Both the position numbers and the translations under genes were made by a program. A stretch of 64,000 bases of DNA from Marsupella aquatica (taxonomy: Eukaryota; Marchantiophyta). The stretch's first letter is position 1, and each line of letters begins with the position of its first letter. The stretch lies in NCBI GenBank assembly GCA_973895155.1, contig OZ316892.1, positions 28,272,001 through 28,336,000 of the forward strand. The letters are read 5' to 3'. Below are positions 23,549 through 35,191 of the stretch, piece by piece. The notes beneath the pieces are model-generated. The model was given only the letters and a program-made list of their open reading frames with translations. It searched no databases and was not told the DNA's origin.

Positions 23549-25435
23549 CCACGATAACGTAGCCTTGGCGAAAAGGCAGCAACCCACAGTTTATCAACCG
23601 CCTCATGAATCCTGGAACCTGCCGTGAGTCCCAGTAGCATGGTGGACTTGCTCGATTTTGATTGTGTCGACTGTGATTATCTATCTAGCCACCTGAGTTT
23701 GCGAGATCATTGGCTACCTCTTGGCATATGTGCAGATGCGGATTACAATGCAACAGGTACTCGGGTGCAAGTAGAACAGTGGATAGAAGGTGCTGCAAAT
23801 CACAACAACGTCCAGATTGAATCTGACTGAAGTGTTGTGGGTTACGACAACGCTGAAGCGGCGTAGACATTTTCTTAGCTGTGTACAAGACCCTGACTCA
23901 AAAAGACGGCGGAGTGAATTTATATTTTCCAGGAGAATTCTGACAGTCTCCTGAGAGCGCAGAGCCCAGGAAGTCATTGCTCAGGAAAAATTAGAAACTA
24001 TGGACAATTGTTAGTTTGGACTGGTACTGAGATCCACCAAGATTTCCTTCTGGTTCATCATAAGTCTTGTCAATTGCATGATAACAGCTTGATCTGCTCC
24101 ATCACAGATATGTCGACTTATGAATCGGGTGAATAATCGTCGTCATGTATGTCTAAGTTTTGTTCCTGTCATTAAGCCCCTAATACCTTGACCCAGTACT
24201 ACGACGACTATTCCGTTCTGGCAATTCTAAGTACTTCAATATGATTAGTTAAAATTTAATTGCCATGCAAGTAAAGCTGTGAATGATTTCACCGAATGTT
24301 GAAAAACATTTCCGCACACAATTGATATCCGTAGCTATGGGTAGGTACTAAAATCGTTGCTTTGTACCAAATGGTCTACTACCACAGAAGTTGGGCCTCC
24401 AACTATGTACATCGACTTTTTTCAGGTTTAACTCTCTGTACAGGCCTACAAAGAAATTCGGCTTTCCTTCACTCTTAATTGTCTTCGGAAAATCCAGAGA
24501 CTGCATTTGTCATTCTCATAGCACCCAGACAAAGTGGCATCAGCACAATCCAAATTCTAGCCGAGAGATGAACGTGGGCAGTGTTCAAAACAATCAAGAT
24601 GCAGGACATGCATCTACAGTCAAAAGACATGAACGAATCTCTTTAGTTGGTCGTCAGACTGGAGAACTAAACTCTTTCCTACTCATGCTCCCATCGTGCA
24701 TACCATACGGGCAACGATTTAGCTCTTGCTCAGGAATTCTAATCCCTAGGTGACAGATACCAGCCAACGCTGGTTGCTTGCTATGATTTCGGGAATGCAT
24801 CAGTAGAACTCTCGTGGGAGACTATTGTTGTTGTGAAACTGTTGAACAAAATGCTTCTGCTAATCATCCTCTGATCCTGATGTTGCCACCTATTTAGCTT
24901 TTGCTAAGCAATTGTAATTTAAGGTTTCGGACAGCTGATGACCAGTAGACAGATTTCATCCAGCTGAGAAATGTCAGATCCCATCTAAGCGATAGATGTC
25001 TTCCACGATGAATTCTCTTCCTACTCAATCCTAGTATCCGTAACTTATTACTAGCTCTTACTCCAGAATTGTAAAGCGAAGTTGTACGCTGATGCCCAAG
25101 TGAACTATTTCATCAACGTGATTACCGATTCCATGTAGGTTACAGATTTCATCGATGGGCTAGTCCGAGGTATGACACTTTGTTATTGTCGACTATATTT
25201 GGTGCAGTGGGTTTGACTCATTCTCTTTAAGGAGTCGTAGTGCACCATCTTAAGTTATGATGTACTCTGCATCAGAACCAGCCCGCTGCCAACACATCGA
25301 GCTATATGGATTGTAATGAGGGCCGTGAATTTGAAGCTTAGCTTTTCCGTCACACAACTACGGTAAACCGTTGCCATTTCGTCTCTTAACGCATGAGGTA
25401 GTGGCGCTACAGTAGATCTCGTGCAGTGAGTCCAG

Positions 25436-28400
25436 TCACAGGCGAGAAGCTGTTGAATCCAACGTGACTAGAACTTTCCCAATAACTTTGCGATCCATCA
25501 CTGCTTCAAATGCAAGATTTGCCTACACAAACATTACAAATTCAACGACACAACATCAGCAACCGCTGTCTTGTTTAGAGCAATTTACGAATGAAAATCA
25601 AATAACAAAACTCCTGAAGTTGCCCACCTGTGACAGAGGGTACTTGTGAGATATATGGGTGTCGAGTTTCCCCTCAGCTAGCCATCTGAGCAGCTGCTTG
25701 AAAGAATCCTCCATCACTTGAGGTTGGTGCACTAGATAGCTTCCCCAATATAGTCCATGGACTGTCCAGTTCTGCCACAACAAAAGAAGTTAGGCTGAAT
25801 GACAATAGTTAACGGTTGCCTCGATCCTCCACTGTCACTGCACATATTTCAATCGATGGAGACGAAAACCTTTACACAGCCAAACTTGATACAAAATCAG
25901 AATAAATTAATTCTTCGTTCAAATTGTTTGAAGCTTCACAGCATGACCTTCCATTAAGTACATTATAGATGCAGATTCGCACATGTGGAGTACAACGTCA
26001 CGTGTACTAAGCTTAAAATTAATCTGAGCACTGCTGGAAATACCCTACTAATCGCAAAAATGGCCCGTAAAAGATTAGATACCTTCACAAGAGTTATATT
26101 AGCCGGAATATTGGGAATCTCTCCACTTGCAAAACCGATGACAAGTATTTGTGCACCCCATTTCAGCAACTTCAAGCTCTCCTTGTGCTGTTTCCCACCC
26201 ACCGGATCGTAAAGGACGTCTACCCCTTTCAGATTCCTTGACTTGAGGAATTCCTGAACTGGTTTAATAATTCCATTTTCACTAGGGTCCAGAACAAAAT
26301 CTGCCCCAACCGACTTGAGATGCTCAAGCTTTTCCTTCCCCCTAATATAGAGCAAATATCATAACAAGGCGTCAGAGATTTTTCTCAATAAACGTTTTAC
26401 ATAAGATGACCTCCTAGAAAGCTCGTGAGGGAACTCCTGGGGCAAAGATGAACGTCGGTAACTGACGAAAACCTAATTAGTATCCAGACAACATATTAAC
26501 AAATACAATCGATATATATATATATATAGAATGCAGATTCCATAAAGGTAGAGAAAGAGAAAGTGGTTTGTAACGCTCTGCTTACCTCGCAGCAGCAATA
26601 ACAGTGGCTCCCATGACTTTCCCAAGCTGCACAGCAGCCAGACCTGTGCCACCGGCAGCTCCTAACACGAGCAAAACCTGGTGTAAAAATTTCTCAAATC
26701 AGCTGATTTACCATGCCCCTTAAATGCATCAGGAACACTTGTCTCCTCCTACAGATTTGAACTGAATGGATACCTTCAAAGGCAAAGTGGCAGGGGACTA
26801 TTTAATAATAGAAAAATACAAAAGGTCAGGAGCTAAAACAAAACTTAGACGTGACTTAAAATTCAGAAACGATGATATCAAGTCAGATAACGCTGGAGAC
26901 AAACTCCTCATAGATGCAGGGAAAGGAAAATGAAGAAGACAGACAATTTTGTGCATGATAGTCACTGTCAGAGGGAGAATCAGAAACACCCACACTTTTG
27001 ACAAGGATAACTCCAAGGATTTTAGAAGAAGGCAGAGGGATAACCTGGCCAGGTCGGAGTTTTGCACGGTGAGCAAGAGCAACATGGGAAGTTCCGAAAA
27101 CTACGGGAAAACCTCCAGCAGCAACCAAATCACACCCAGGTGGTACAATTAGCCTGCAAACCCCCATCCCATCCATAATAAGGAGCTTCTCAAACATATT
27201 TTCTCTTTGCCAAACCTATTTGAGTCTCCAGACATGTGCGAAACATTTCTTGGATAGTGCTTTCTTGGGAATTCATCATCGGCCTTGGTTTTATAACAGC
27301 ATGTAAGCCTTCTCCCGTGTATGAGGCGATTACAAGGCATTCATACAGAATATCCGTTCATTATGGTGTATATTTCAACATGCACGCACAGACAGTATCC
27401 AGTTGAGCTTTACAGGTGTAAGCTCATTTCCAGAGTCCCAACTGTGGTGTGGAAAATGAAGCTCAAAGTATGCTAGAGCAAAACGAAGCATTCTTAGGGG
27501 GAACAGAAAAACTGATTGGCTATACACAAAATAATTGATATAGGTCTTGTTTAGACCCTCATTTTAGTACGTAGGATGTGAGATGGAACATTAAGGGTGA
27601 TCTACCCTATACCCTTCATATCTCTCCTGTTTCAGATGGTATACACACGTTTGAAAAGGATTGTGTCATGAGCCGTGGCAGGCATGTTCACCCGATAGTC
27701 TGGAAACAGAGAGGGGTCAACTGGTAATGCAACGGCTACAAATGCCAGCATCTGCAAAGCTAAAGAAGTGAGCTGATTGGGGACCTGCCCTAGATTATGA
27801 AGCTTATTCATTCAAATTGAAGAGTACCTGGAATGGAAGGCAACGAACGAGTAGAAAAGTGAGAGATAAAGGGAGATCAAGAAGCTGAAATCGTGAGAGC
27901 AAATTGCAGGACCAACTGTAACTGTGAATTTAATTTTCGAAAACCCTAGAGATGACGTAAACTCATGCTCCCAGAGATATGGAATTTGTCAATCTGGAAA
28001 CATGCAAAAGCTCCCTAGAATTGAAGATTTAAGCTTCCTGGCTATCATAGAATCCACTCCTTGAACTTGAATTATATCCCTCTACGGAAAGGCCAAGGTT
28101 TGGTCTGGCATCTCAGAAAGAACTGGCTTGTTAAACGTACAAGAAAGTCGCTCAATGATTGTAACGAATTGCGGTTTTGTCAAGGGATTTGTTCATTCAG
28201 ACTTTTCTGGTACATAAGTAGCTCCGAATTGCAAGAAATTCATACTTCATGGACATCTACAGTAGAGTCCAGGGAATGACCATACGATTCACACAATTAG
28301 CCGATTTGCCGCCAGCGGAAATAAGAGAGAAGGATAGAGAGGGGACAGTACAGATGCTGTTGCTCGGCAACAAACTCCTCAGCGAAGCTCCCATAATTGA

Positions 28401-28707
28401 CGAACCCACAAACGGGGTCACCCACCTTCACTCTAGTCACCTTCTCTCCAATCTCCGTCACAATTCCCGAAAAATCCCCCCCGGGAACGAATGGCAGCTT
28501 GGGCTTCTCTTGATAGAGGCCCTGCAGCGTCAGCACGGTGGAGAAATTCACACTGCTAGCCTTAACCTGTACTCTCACGGATGTGGGCGTTGCAAGCACG
28601 GGTCGGGGCCATGATGTCTCCTCAACTGGACACCTCTCGTCGGAGAGAGGAAGCCTCGGATTGCCCAGCTTTCTCACAACCAGAGCTCGAATTGTTTCTC
28701 CACCCAT
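25436..28707 (-). CDS. Quinone oxidoreductase, zeta-crystallin type (MDR superfamily), 6 exons
   Basis: Exons 28707-28352, 27153-27045, 26677-26586, 26341-26083, 25771-25628 and 25522-25436 join in frame via GT-AG introns to give about 348 aa, the normal length. Visible are the GroES-like N-terminal domain (residues ~30-120, 'SSVNFSTVLTLQGLYQEKP', 'PGGDFSGIVTEIG', 'VKVGDPVCGF'), the linker 'GCDLVAAGGFPVVFGTSHVA', the Rossmann nucleotide loop 'LGAAGGTGLAAVQLGK' (~160-175), 'GADFVLDP', 'GVDVLYDPVGG' and the C-terminal 'AFEAVMDRKVIGKVLV'. Members reduce quinones or enones with NADPH and lack catalytic zinc, which fits the absence of the zinc cysteine cluster. The first intron is about 1.2 kb. 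A deletion-truncated copy lies at 45307-45661. Confidence 0.9.
26508..26528. repeat. (TA)n microsatellite in QOR intron 3
   Basis: A short run of alternating TA of about 20 bp lies inside the intron between QOR exons 3 and 4. Confidence 0.8.
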
Positions 28708-29420
28708 CTCGATTAAAAATGGTTACAGATCTGGCACCTCTGTTGTTGACAAATTTCAACTTCTCCTCGCCACAGTCAAGCTCGAATCGGCTGTCAGCTC
28801 ATGAGAGTTTGTAATGTTGGCAGATTTGGTGAGGACACGCAGAGCAGAGCAGAGCAAAATGCAGCTCAGGTTGAAGGAATCTGCTGGAGGACTAAATGAA
28901 AGTCCCAACGGCGAATAGCACGAGGTTTGGTGCTGAGGTGGACACTTGTATTCAAAACGTTAAACCACAACTGCCAGTATAGCAGCCTTTCTGGTAAATG
29001 TGTACATTAACCCATGGTTTGGTTACTATGGACCAGAAAGTGAGTAAATGCTAACCGTGCAGAGAAGTTATTCTGAGCTTAATGGTAACAAGTTTCAAAC
29101 TATAACTTCCAGCCCAAACACTATCATACATAATACCTGTCCAGAAAAAATAACTACCACGTAAGACTTTCCGGGCACAATTATATATGGAAATGGTAGC
29201 ACCCACACCAATACAAAGAAAAAAGTACACTAAAGTTTATGCACATTAAAAGGCAACACTATGTCAGGGACATGTCCCCACATGTTGGATGACATTTCAT
29301 ACCACCATGAACCCAATTGTTTTCAATTGTTATCTGAGTGAGTGTTGTTCCTTCTACATATATGCTTGCAAAGTGCAAACTATGAGTCACGAGTCATACC
29401 TATATTGGACAATAACAGAG
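28708..29420. other. QOR upstream region, duplicated
   Basis: 5' flank of the oxidoreductase. The stretch 28810-29260 matches 45760-46230 and 46556-46620 of copy B, where an extra segment of about 330 bp (46230-46556) is inserted or has been lost here. No gene seen. Confidence 0.5.
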
Positions 29421-30061
29421 TGTTGAGTATTGATCACATTCAGCATGGATTGCCCATAATCATCAAACAATCAACTAGTCGACACAGAGAGATATGTGGT
29501 TCACCTTCACATGAGGCTACGTCCACCGGAACACACAAGAGCCTTATTGCACTCTAGGCCAACCGGCCATACCAAGCATGCACAGACTCTACATATCTCT
29601 CAACTAGCTCCGTAACAATGAGCCTGAGTTCCCACTCTCCAAGCAAACACCGCTTGGGTATAGTGTGTGCACAACATGACTAACCTAACCTAGTCTGCAA
29701 CTAAGCTCGGGGGTTTCACTTCCACAAAAATGGCATATCACGTGCGACGAAGGATAGGGTCATTTTATTGGTTCTAAGGGAAGACTTAAGAATTTTTGTA
29801 GAAGAACAATAGGGTCTTTTAAATTCAATTTTGAGACTTATAAGAACATTATGGTCTTTTTAATCCAATTTTTAGAATATTCCAAGAATATTCCAACTTT
29901 ATAGGGGTTAAAAAATAATTTTTTTTCTTACATTTTAGGGGGTCCCAGGCCTCAAAACGTCGCAGGCGATGGGGAGGTCCCCATATAGTGAGACCCCCGA
30001 GCAACTAAGATTAGCCCTAACTATAGTACAATCATAACTCTAGACCTAAGAATAAATCTGA
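29421..30061 (-). mobile_element. Solo Ty1/copia LTR, reverse orientation, split by a MITE
   Basis: It reads TGTTGAGTATTGATC at the left and is the reverse complement of the LTR family at 3853-4195. Matching blocks include 'gatatgtggttcacct', 'gaggctacgtcc', 'gaacacacaagag', 'aagcaaacaccg' and, after the MITE, 'ttagccctaacta' and 'ctctagacct'. CAGAG occurs at both ends (29416-29420 and 30062-30066), a plausible 5-bp target duplication. If so, the outer TG/CA end has decayed by a base or two. No internal coding region was found. Confidence 0.78.
29706..30001. mobile_element. hAT-like MITE inside the copia LTR
   Basis: This 296-bp non-coding element has terminal inverted repeats CTCGGGGGTTTCACT / AGTGAGACCCCCGAG (one mismatch over 15 bp). 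It is flanked by an 8-bp direct repeat CAACTAAG (29698-29705, 30002-30009). The 8-bp duplication and a second family member with a perfect 8-bp duplication (47857-63375) favour a hAT-type transposase. A flanking G makes a 9-bp reading possible here alone. AT-rich interior without coding capacity. Confidence 0.82.
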
Positions 30062-30158
30062 CAGAGAAAAGCAAAGCATTTTTGTGTTTCACAAAGGACT
30101 TGCACAAGACCTAGGGGATCACCATGGATGCATGCTAATGAATATCTGCATATATGTA

Positions 30159-30160
<2 letters not shown>

Positions 30161-30207
<47 letters not shown>
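30161..30207. repeat. (CT)n microsatellite
   Basis: Uninterrupted CT dinucleotides for about 45 bp between the two solo LTRs. Confidence 0.95.
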
Positions 30208-30210
<3 letters not shown>

Positions 30211-30514
30211 CTACGTGAAAACCAAGACAATACCATGACCTCATCACATCAGGGTAGGCCACATGACATGCACTATGACTGTAGACATACCCCCTATCAC
30301 CTAACACAGGGATACAGTTAAAATCCAGAATAAGCAGGCCCTGTAAACTACCCGATATAATCCTATGGCCACTAGAGCCATTGATTTATTCCCAACACAT
30401 CTAGGCCACACAACACAAATAGATGGTAAAGCACATAACCTAAAATGCAGGCCAAGGTAGCGGTGCTACTAAGTCCAGCCATCCAGCCAATTGAAGATAT
30501 ACAAAGCTTAAATT

Positions 30515-30996
30515 TGTCGTGCGCATACACATCGCTACACAACATACTTCGCTTGTCAAATACATCCAGACATAGTCACATTGCCACATCACAAACACAA
30601 GATAGTGGAATACAAGTGGAACTCATGTCCACACATGATTGTCCAAAACCCACAATAATCTTCACAACAATCTGCACAACAATCATGGTCAACAATACCC
30701 CATCGATCCCGCACCGATACGATCACACACATATGTCAAGCCAACGCACCTTGCACTACTCAAGGAATCCACGTTGTACAAGTGGAGCTCACAGCCACCA
30801 TAGACACACTCAAGCTCCTCTCTCCGACCAACTAAGGCTCAACATTGAAAGATAACCTTTCAATGCCTCACAAGAGAGAATTACCCTCTCACACAAACCT
30901 AACGGAACCTTATCGGCTCATATAAAACACATACCAAACATACAGATCTAGATAGTACAATACACTCTAACACTACCTAGAATGGTGTCAGTGACA
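30515..30996 (-). mobile_element. Solo LTR related to the methyltransferase-bearing gypsy element
   Basis: This 482-bp segment runs TGTCGTGCGC...GTGACA and is flanked by a 4-bp duplication AATT (30511-30514, 30997-31000). Its left ~140 bp match 54418-54555 and its right ~340 bp match 62490-62821, the two ends of the gypsy element. It is contiguous here, while those two pieces are about 8 kb apart in the gypsy element. This suggests it is the complete LTR of the family, left by LTR-LTR recombination. Confidence 0.8.
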
Positions 30997-31000
30997 AATT

Positions 31001-34000
31001 TCTCTGGAGACATTTTATAAGGTGAGGAGCGAACATCCTATGGGAAGCAGAGACTAACATGCATGGCAGAGTAAAGGGACACACTGCATTGGCAAGGAGA
31101 TCATGGGACTAGCAGCCCAGGCCAAGGATTGAGGACTGTTGAATCAACACGGCATTAATCAGGCAATTGTGGCTCAATGGGAACCCTACCAAATCAGGTG
31201 CTAGCCTATACTTTTACAGCAGATGTTGCTTCTTCTTTTCTATTCCACTCACAAAATTTACAAGAATGATGTATTGGTGTGCATAAATAGAATGTTGAAG
31301 TTAATAGTAAAAAGGAACATGACAAGGCATGGAGGACTCGACTTTTTTCGACCCATGTCTCCCTGCAGCCGTCTAGACATTGCTGTAGAAACATGGGACT
31401 ATAAATTGTGTCTATCAAAGCACAATCTCAATCCAGTGGCGGGGGCTGAATGAAGACACTGGATTTGTGAATGGAAACAGTCAGTCCATTCCCGGTAAAA
31501 GAATATGGTCTATGCTCAATGTTGTGGACACATCGTTTGAGTAAGACTGTCACCAAGTAGAACTCAGTATTGAAAGATACTCAGCTAAGCAAATGTCTAT
31601 CTAGTTGTTTTGAAAATGGGCAGTTTTACATAAAAGCGGTTATACGGAATAAGCATGTATCACTGCCATGGTTAACAAACGTCCACAGTATCAAAACTTG
31701 TATGTGTGAATGTATGATCAATACTCTGTATGTGATTGATCCAGTGTACACTAAACCAGGACTTGCAGTTCTTGATAAGTGCAAAACCCTCATTTTTGCA
31801 CTTATTGATTAGTGTGCATGATTCAAATCCCTTTGTAATCCTTTGTTTGTGGGTGTGAGCAGTCTTGTGGCTCAAAATGCAAATCATGTATCCTTGCCAT
31901 AAAAATGGTTTCTTGCTCCAAGAAGTTTTTACTTTACTAGAATTTTGCATGTGTTTATCAGAAAATGTACAATTGTACACTTAATGAGTGGTTTTCGCAA
32001 ATATAAAGTTGTTGTTTAGTGAATGCCTCCAGGCCTGTTTGCACTTAGAAAAGGTGCAAAAAAATTTGCAAACTAGGTAGAGTTAAGAGAAGACATAACT
32101 CCTTGCACTTGTAGATTTTGCACACACAGAGTAAACTGTACATGTAGTGTAGCGTGGGGCAAGAATTTAAGAGGGGTCAACATTAGATTCTGTTTTATTT
32201 TTAATTTAAATTGTATTTGTTCATTTTCAAAATAACAACATCCCATTGAAACTAAAGCCAGATGTCCCTCCACTTTGTCTATGAAACCCAGATAGACTGG
32301 CAAAGAAAATTTAAACTGACTCAGATAACACTATTTACACTTTTGATTGAAAAGTGACTTGTAAGCTGTCTCCTTATCATTTGTAGCCGGTTTCAATTGC
32401 GTTACCGATCTGGTTTTCTCGGCAATTTGACAACTTGACTACCTTGAATCTGAAAGTCATGCCGTTACTTAGGTCACCATACCATCTTGACTACTTTCTC
32501 CCCAAGGTGGTCAAAGTAGTGAACTGTGATCTGCAACCGGTTCTTTTTTCTTCTTGGTGTAAAAACTATGATCGCTTCACGCACATTCTATGGGCATATA
32601 TGGGTAGGGACAATGTCTCCGTCCATCCGGGCTTTAATTTGTTTCACATTCCATTTGTAGATCTTGTTGAAGAGAGCTATTGTATGATGCAAAAGCAAAC
32701 AGGAATTTTGGTAGTGAAGAGACTCTTGCTAGAGAGCCACTGTCTAACGTTTTATTTTTATTTTTGCACACTTTTATATTTTTAGTGCATTTTTAAGACT
32801 CCAAATGGCTAGCTGCCAGTTTGCTAGCCAAAAGAGTCCCCAAATTGGATTGTAATACACTAACTAGGTTTTGGCTAGCCAGGGAGTAACTTTGCTACTG
32901 TAGTGGGGTTTTTTACTGATAACAATAAATTTTTACTTTTTTGAAAAAGTCAGAGCGGGCTGGAACCCACACACAACACCCAGGGGGACAAAGGCAGCCC
33001 CACGCTAGAGCCAGAAGGCCCAACCCAACAGAAGAAAACAAACCAACTAATCCGCCCAGGAGGCCCTAAGTAACCACCAGGTGTTAAGGAAAACAGGTCC
33101 CTGTGGCCATCACTCCAGCCTATCTCCACACAACTAGTAGTGCTCAACCAGTCCTGTCAGTCCAAAAGAAATACTCTTTTTGTTTGTGACTAAAACCAAT
33201 GATGTTGCTCCTTATGCTTCCAGGAATTTTGGGAGTAACTTCACATAGGGTCAATAATGAACATACCCATTTCAATATTTAATGGATAATCCTAAATTAA
33301 AACTCAACAAAAGCTCAGCAATTTAAGTGTCAACTCATAAATGGCTAAAACTTAACTTGCAATCTCAAACTTCTAGAATCTCAAATACAAAGAAGGATGG
33401 GTCAAATGATCCTTATAGAAATATAAATCTCAAATAATTAATGCAATCAAAGTTATTGGCATTATATCTCATAATGCCCTCTAACCAGGATATTATACTA
33501 TTCAAAATAGCCTATAAAAAATTTTATTGTGCAATATTTACGGACCCCACTAGAGGTTCCTTCCAAAATTCCTGGCACCACAGCGTGCCACGTCAACAAC
33601 AACCGCAACAAACAAGACTCGTCGGTTTTGTGAATCAAACTTACAGTTTTCATTTGTGTTTGTGTCAATTTGGGTGTAAATTTTGGGATGCCGTGCCGTA
33701 AAAAAAAAAGTAAAAACATTGGAAATGCAAAGAGCAAGACGGTTAAAACTGTCACTATGTAACCGTTTTCGTTACATTTCCAATTTTGAAACTTAAATTC
33801 AAAGATTTATAAAAAGTATTTTTCATATAATAAAAAATGACTAATAACTAACTTGATAACTTCCTTGTTAAACTGCAACTCCCGGTATGTAAGGACCTCT
33901 CGTATTGTACGGCCATTAATGTTGGGAAGAGCATATAGAAACCCAGGATGGGGAGGAGGAATGGCTGGAATCTTGAAAGTTCATTGAATTTTATACTCAA

Positions 34001-34440
34001 AATTATTTACTCATTCTCAAAACAAAAAATACCCAGTCGTAGATCTCATTGAGATCTTTCTTTTGCACCCTAGATTGCCTTCTAACATGGATGAATAAGA
34101 TTTCTAGAGGCATTACAAAATGGACGGCAAAGATCATAAAATCAACAAAATCGACGACTAGGAAAGCTTGGATTTGTTAATTTTTCATTTGAAAAATATT
34201 AACCCATTTGCAAAACGGACTAAACCCATCCATAAATCTATTTGAGATCTTTCTTTTGAGCCATAGATTGGCCATTATGATGGACGGACTAGATTTCCGG
34301 AGATAAGAAATGGAGATGGCTCAGATCGACTCTTCCCCCTGATTTTATTAGCCAAGGAGTCCATGAACTAATTTTCTTTATATCTATTTACAATTACAAG
34401 GGTTTCGGGCTACTGGTGACCAAGTTGGCAATTGCCAAGG
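31001..34440. other. No gene; repeated non-coding block
   Basis: 31850-33190 matches 46680-47848 and 63384-63540 of the duplicate. At 33050-33075 it preserves the uninterrupted version of the site that carries the MITE/LINE/gypsy nest in copy B. A 12-bp inverted repeat (ATAAGTGCAAAA, 31775-31786 with 31794-31805) could form a hairpin. 33200-34440 is AT-rich with no frame I can support. Confidence 0.55.
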
Positions 34441-34499
34441 AGTTAACACCACACCCCCCCCCCCACACACCCAATATGACAACGGGTCAAACGAACAAT

Positions 34500-34680
34500 G
34501 GGAGATGTTTTTGGGCCAATCGAAAGATGACAGAAAATGCTAAATTTCTGCAAATGGCTAGTATTTCTTCCGCCACGATGACAGTTCGTAAATAGACACT
34601 CCAAAGATAATTTCTTCCCGCCAAGATGGCCATTCGTGAAGAGACACACCACGATGATAATTCAAGCAAAACGACACACA
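34500..34680. repeat. Short repeat family, also at the window end
   Basis: Two adjacent copies contain 'atttcttccxgccacgatg' and 'atttcttcccgccaagatgg'. A related copy ('atttcttcctgccaagatga') lies at 63888-63912. Low-complexity C-rich runs (34451-34464) border it. Confidence 0.5.
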
Positions 34681-35191
34681 AGGATCGGGACTGTGTAGAT
34701 AGATTACAGTGCACTGTAGATTGGCTCAGAAACGGAGGGAAGGCGTTTGGCCAGGCAGGGCGGGACTAAAGACTAGGGCTTTCCCACTGAATTCTCGGGA
34801 TGGGCTCTGCAATCGTACCAATTCTGTGTTGCTGCGATTATCTGAAATTAAGGTGAGCTCATGACTCTTCTCCACCTCGAGTGATTTCTCAATGCAGACT
34901 GCGCGCGGCATGGAGGTGCGCGCTTTCCTATTGCAACTTGCAAACTGCAAACATTGGTGAAATAAGCATCGCAGCCCTTTTGGGTTCCACCATCCATAGC
35001 CGTTTCCTGAACTGCACTGCGAGTCGTAGATCACTCGTCAGAGTCTCACCCCGCAGGCTGAAGTGGTGGATCCTTTCCCTCTTACAACCGGGCTTACAAC
35101 TCCCCGAATTGACGAAGCACCCCTCCGCAATATATATTACTGGAGCTGACGGAGGCTGCATTCGTCGTTGTGGTTTCAATCCTTCGCCGGC

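Larger units (their letters stand above)
22050..25435. other. Spacer between SET-1 and QOR, duplicated in copy B
   Basis: No full gene is recognised in the spacer. It matches 42548-45150 collinearly. Two short frames are intact in both copies: minus strand 22152-22352 / 42596-42796 and plus strand 23423-23548 / 43889-44014. Further frames around 23625-23890 are broken by stops in both copies and look like decayed coding sequence. Confidence 0.5.
19040..29260. repeat. Segmental duplication, copy A
   Basis: This block (SET-1, spacer, quinone oxidoreductase and flank) is collinear with 37095-46620. Shared anchors include 'ctggcgtctgttgtgacctt' (19205 / 37241), the SET exons, 'ctgttcaaagcggaaaacag' (22109 / 42559), 'gaggattcgaattg'-flanking QOR exon 1 sequence, and 'ctatgcacattaaaaggcaa' at the far end. 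Divergence looks modest in most spots I compared. Collinearity continues at 31850-33190 versus 46680-47848 and 63384-63540. Confidence 0.85.

Noticed and set aside
29706-30009. Mutator-like (9-bp duplication) reading of the MITE
   Set aside because: The ninth base is shared with the inverted repeat, and the second family member has an exact 8-bp duplication.
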